Source: an uncultured Mycoplasmatota bacterium (GTDB lineage Bacteria; Bacillota_I; Bacilli_A; RF39; UBA660). From it: a DNA stretch of 52,557 nt. Positions 49,884 through 52,557 of this stretch are shown piece after piece. Made by a program: the position numbers and the translations under genes. The first letter of the stretch is position 1. Each line of letters starts with the position of its first letter. The notes under the pieces were generated by a model that did no database searches, was not told where the DNA came from, and worked only from the letters and a program-made list of their open reading frames with translations. The stretch spans positions 1 to 52,557 of the forward strand of contig URIY01000005.1 of assembly GCA_900547995.1 (NCBI GenBank), in the 5' to 3' direction.

Positions 49884-50606
49884 ATGAAAATTATTAAAAG
49901 AAAGAGATTGATAGTTATGAAATTAGATGATTTAAATAAGAAATATGATAAATTACAAATAAAATATGGTTCAAAAGACTTAAATTCTATATATAATGGT
50001 GGTTGTGATGTAAGTCCAAAAATATGTTTTGTATTTATGAATCCTACTAGAAGAAATATTGCTTCTTCAAAAAATTGGAAAGGTTTGAAGGCTCCATGGA
50101 TAGGTACTAAAAATATATGGAGTTTATTTTACAAATTAGAATTGTTAGATAAAGATATTTATAATAAAATTACCAATATTAAGGGTAGTGATTGGACAGA
50201 AGCATTTGCAAATGAGGTTTATAATAATGTAAAAAAACATAAATACTTTATTACTAGTTTAGGAAAATGTACACAAGTTGATGCAAGAGAATTACCAGAT
50301 AATATTTATAAAGAGTATTTAGGTTTATTGGAAACGGAAATAGAAATTATAAATCCTAAAGTTATTGTTTTATTTGGTAATCAAGTAAGTTCTATTGTTT
50401 TGAATGAAAAAATATCTGTCTCGCAATGTAGAAAAAAAGTATTTGAAAAGAATATTAATGGAAAAAGATACAATTGTTATTCAGTGTTTTATCCTGTTGG
50501 AAATGGGAGATTTAATATAGATAAATCAATAGAGGATATAAAATGGATAATAGAAAATGTATTAGATGAGGAAGTAAAAGATGAAAAAAGTATTGTTTGC
50601 AACTGA
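49884..50606 (+). CDS. Uracil-DNA-glycosylase-like superfamily protein
   Basis: The product (229-240 residues) shows a UDG-fold pattern. CFVFMNPTRRN lies near the first strand (usual position of the active loop), then WKGLKAPWIGTKNIWSLFYKL, FITSLGKCTQVDARELP, and NPKVIVLFGNQVSS. Such proteins excise damaged bases or act in related base recognition. Two starts are possible, ATG 49884 after CTAAGGTAG or ATG 49917; homology would start at MKLDDLNK. Its end overlaps the next gene by 26 bp. Confidence 0.7.
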   Translation: MKIIKRKRLIVMKLDDLNKKYDKLQIKYGSKDLNSIYNGGCDVSPKICFVFMNPTRRNIASSKNWKGLKAPWIGTKNIWSLFYKLELLDKDIYNKITNIKGSDWTEAFANEVYNNVKKHKYFITSLGKCTQVDARELPDNIYKEYLGLLETEIEIINPKVIVLFGNQVSSIVLNEKISVSQCRKKVFEKNINGKRYNCYSVFYPVGNGRFNIDKSIEDIKWIIENVLDEEVKDEKSIVCN

Positions 50607-51180
50607 AAATGAAAGTAAATGTGGAAGATTTAAAAATGCCCTTTCAAAAAATAATATTGAAATTATTACAATTAATGATATAGATAAAAAACAAGATATA
50701 ATAGAAAATGGCAAAGATGCTATAGAAAATGCTCTTATAAAGGCTAGAGCGTACGCCAAAGTGTGTGATATTCCTGTTTTTGCTATGGATGATAATTTGT
50801 ATATTGATAATTTACCGAAAGAAAAACAACCTGGAATGTATGTAAGGAGAGTTAATGGAAAAAGACTTACAGATGATGAAATGATTGAGTATTATTCTAA
50901 TTTAGCCAAGGTTTATGGCAAAAATGGAAGATTAACTTGTAGATGGGTATATGGTATAGCAGTCATAAATAATGGTCATGAATACACATATACATGGAGT
51001 AAAGAAGATTTTTATATAGTAGATAAACCTTCTAATAAAATTAATCCAGGTTATCCTTTAAATACCATATCTATAAATAAAAAATTAAATAAATATTTTA
51101 CAGATATAACAGAAGATGATAAAAAGAAAATTAAAGAAGATGAAAGTAATGTTATAGAGTTTCTTTGCAAACATTTATAA
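50581..51180 (+). CDS. RdgB/HAM1-like nucleotide pyrophosphatase
   Basis: The 199-residue product has VLFATENESKCGRFKNAL (phosphate-binding Thr/Asn/Lys pattern), NALIKARAYAKVCDIPVFAMDDNLYIDNL, and a central beta region. This fits the non-canonical purine NTP pyrophosphatase family, which clears ITP/XTP. It is diverged: the usual SDDSGL is DDNLYI and the C-terminal SHRxxA motif is not evident. Substrate may therefore differ. Confidence 0.75.
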   Translation: MKKVLFATENESKCGRFKNALSKNNIEIITINDIDKKQDIIENGKDAIENALIKARAYAKVCDIPVFAMDDNLYIDNLPKEKQPGMYVRRVNGKRLTDDEMIEYYSNLAKVYGKNGRLTCRWVYGIAVINNGHEYTYTWSKEDFYIVDKPSNKINPGYPLNTISINKKLNKYFTDITEDDKKKIKEDESNVIEFLCKHL

Positions 51181-51252
51181 TTAATTTAACTATATATTTA
51201 AATACATTTTTAAAGACTAATATTATAAGAAATAAAATAAAGGAGATTTTGT

Positions 51253-51693
51253 ATGGATAAATATTATTTAGAATTTTTAGAAGAATTAGTTTATAGTTTA
51301 AGAGAATATGAGAATTCATTTTGGAGTGATTGGATGCAGAAAAGTAGTTTGCTTTTTCAGCAAAAGGCTGATTTAAACTATTTCTTTAGTGCATTTGGTG
51401 GTATAGGAAGTTTTAGTGATAATTGTTTTTCTAGTATTACAACCGAATTAATAACTATTACTTATGAAATAGCAACTTCATTACGTGATAATAGACAAGA
51501 TAGTATTTTATCTATTATGGATAAGGAGCAAAAAAGATGCACTTCTAATTGCTGTTTGGAACATGCAACAGAGTTTGATCAACAATGTTTGGATTATATA
51601 AATTATCTTATCAATAATTATAATTTAGAAAATTTACATGTTATAACAGAAAAATATAGAAATGATAAAGATATGAATAATTTAAAAAAATAA
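51253..51693 (+). CDS. Unknown protein, DUF6966-like
   Basis: The 146-residue product has FWSDWMQKSSLLFQQKADL and FSAFGGIGSFSDNCF. This recalls DUF6966 proteins (GGMGSFND motif), which are often neighbours of toxin or accessory loci. Two Cys pairs (CTSNCC) follow. No function is known. The ATG follows AAAGGAGAT. The match is from memory and approximate. Confidence 0.55.
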   Translation: MDKYYLEFLEELVYSLREYENSFWSDWMQKSSLLFQQKADLNYFFSAFGGIGSFSDNCFSSITTELITITYEIATSLRDNRQDSILSIMDKEQKRCTSNCCLEHATEFDQQCLDYINYLINNYNLENLHVITEKYRNDKDMNNLKK

Positions 51694-51707
51694 AGAAATT
51701 GATTTAA

Positions 51708-51863
51708 ATGAATGAAAATAAAATTATAAAAGAAAACTATTATAATAAAGAAAAATTGAATGAGATAATATAGGTGTTAGAAAAAGATTTTAAAGAAACA
51801 ATTGTAAATATAAAAGATGAACTTACTAGTACACAAACACATATATTAAGTAATGCTAAATAG
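51708..51863 (+). pseudogene. Decayed ORF with in-frame stop
   Basis: A reading frame of 51 codons is broken by a TAG at 51771. The joined translation starts MNENKIIKENYYNKEKL and continues VLEKDFKETIVNIKDEL, STQTHILSNAK, then stops. It weakly recalls the N-terminus of DUF1016/YhcG-type nucleases. There is no ribosome binding site. The rest of the gap to 52040 shows nothing I can support. Confidence 0.3.
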
Positions 51864-52040
51864 ACTAATTTGTTTATATTTTAAACTAAGCAAAAGAATA
51901 AATGATAATTCTAAATGATAAGATAAGTTTTTCTTATAATAGTTGTAGTGCTTTATTTCGGATATAAATGTAATTATAAATTTTAAAATATTTTATTTCT
52001 ATTTAGTAATGAAAAATAGTTTTTTGAAAGGAAAGTATTG

Positions 52041-52557
52041 ATGGAAGATAACAAACTAATTATATATAAAAATAGTGAAGGAAATATTATAGTAGATGCT
52101 ATTTATAAAGATGAAACTTTATGGCTATCACAAAAAGGAATGTCAAAGGTTTTTGAATGTTCCACAGATAATATAAGTTTACACTTGAAACATATATTTG
52201 AAGATAAAGAGTTAGATAAAAAATCAGTTACCGAGAAATGCTCGTTAACTGCCGATGATGGAAAAAACTATAACACAACTATTTATAGTTTAGATGCCAT
52301 AATTGCTGTGGGTTATAGAATTAATTCGAAAAAAGCAACAGAATTTAGAATATGGGCTACAAAAATATTAAAAGAATATATGACAAAAGGCTTTGCTTTA
52401 AATGATGAACGTTTTATAAATGGAAATAAATATGATACAAAATATTTTAATGAATTATTAGAACGTATCAAAACAATTAGGGTAAGTGAAAGAATGGCGT
52501 ATCAAAAAATCACTGATTTATTTATTGCAACAGCAACTGATTACAATCCTAAGTCAG
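52041..52557 (+). CDS. RhuM family protein (N-terminal part)
   Basis: An open frame starts at an ATG after AAAGGAAAGTATTG and runs off the right edge (172 codons seen). It has IIYKNSEGNIIVDAIYKDET, LWLSQKGMSKVFECSTDNIS, KCSLTADDGKNYNTTIYSLD, IIAVGYRINSKKATEFRIWA and TKGFALNDERF, the RhuM signature. The family includes Salmonella RhuM and many Fic- or restriction-associated proteins; its activity is not settled. The C-terminus is outside the window. Confidence 0.88.
   Translation, partial: MEDNKLIIYKNSEGNIIVDAIYKDETLWLSQKGMSKVFECSTDNISLHLKHIFEDKELDKKSVTEKCSLTADDGKNYNTTIYSLDAIIAVGYRINSKKATEFRIWATKILKEYMTKGFALNDERFINGNKYDTKYFNELLERIKTIRVSERMAYQKITDLFIATATDYNPKS

Noticed and set aside
1..52557. 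CRISPR arrays, tRNA or rRNA genes
   Set aside because: No regularly spaced repeats and no T-loop or rRNA signatures were seen on either strand.

Overview
The window is chromosomal DNA from a very AT-rich, spore-forming Bacillota. The sporulation genes spoVIF, spoIVA, gpr, spoIIP and a yqxA-like gene are all present. The order rpsT (reverse)-gpr-spoIIP-yqxA matches the Bacillus arrangement. TGA is used as a normal stop (nth, trmD, rimM), so this is not a code-4 mollicute. Most genes carry AGGTGAT- or AAGGAG-type ribosome binding sites, which corrects many starts. The lineage cannot be resolved further from sequence alone; an uncultured gut Bacilli- or Clostridia-like bacterium fits.

Region 1 (1-15004) is core genome: spoVIF, a thioredoxin-like protein, a coupled pair of unknown genes, spoIVA, HU, CCA-adding enzyme, dnaD, nth, two convergent transglutaminase-like proteins, S20, gpr, spoIIP and yqxA. 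Region 2 (15019-16702) holds a predicted reverse-strand small RNA and a complete ISAs1-like insertion sequence with a 9-bp target duplication. Region 3 (16851-27085) has membrane and secreted proteins (an SGNH-type esterase with InlB-type repeats, a GH5 glycanase, LemA/HtpX), then a trmH-rimM-trmD-unknown-rplS cluster with an L19 leader, signal peptidase I and tag.

Region 4 (27541-47716) is the notable part. A collagen-like (Gly-X-Y) gene of the BclA/exosporium type is cut in two by a 20,168-bp element. A large serine recombinase lies at the element's left end. Both junctions carry GGTCCAAC. The element-side arms form the two halves of an inverted repeat, as expected for a serine integrase attP. 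Excision at this core would rejoin the collagen gene exactly in frame into a 278-residue protein (Gly-X-Y stalk plus C-terminal globular domain). This resembles the sporulation-time gene rearrangements known for sigK/skin and spsM/SP-beta, but in a different target gene. Whether excision is programmed is inference.

The element carries replication-type genes: two DnaB-like ATPases with damaged P-loops, a short DnaD protein, a DnaD-DnaA domain I fusion, an OB-fold protein, PcfK and two PcfJ paralogues. It also has XRE regulators, a PD-(D/E)XK nuclease-like protein, an RsgI/YbbR-like membrane protein, a CGNR-type zinc-finger protein and a small serine recombinase next to 56-bp direct repeats. 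I recognise no capsid, portal, terminase, relaxase or type IV secretion genes.

Region 5 (48279-52557) holds accessory single-domain genes: HD, DUF5680-like, GNAT, uracil-DNA-glycosylase-like, an RdgB-like nucleotide pyrophosphatase, a decayed ORF and the start of a RhuM-family gene. No tRNA, rRNA or CRISPR array was seen.
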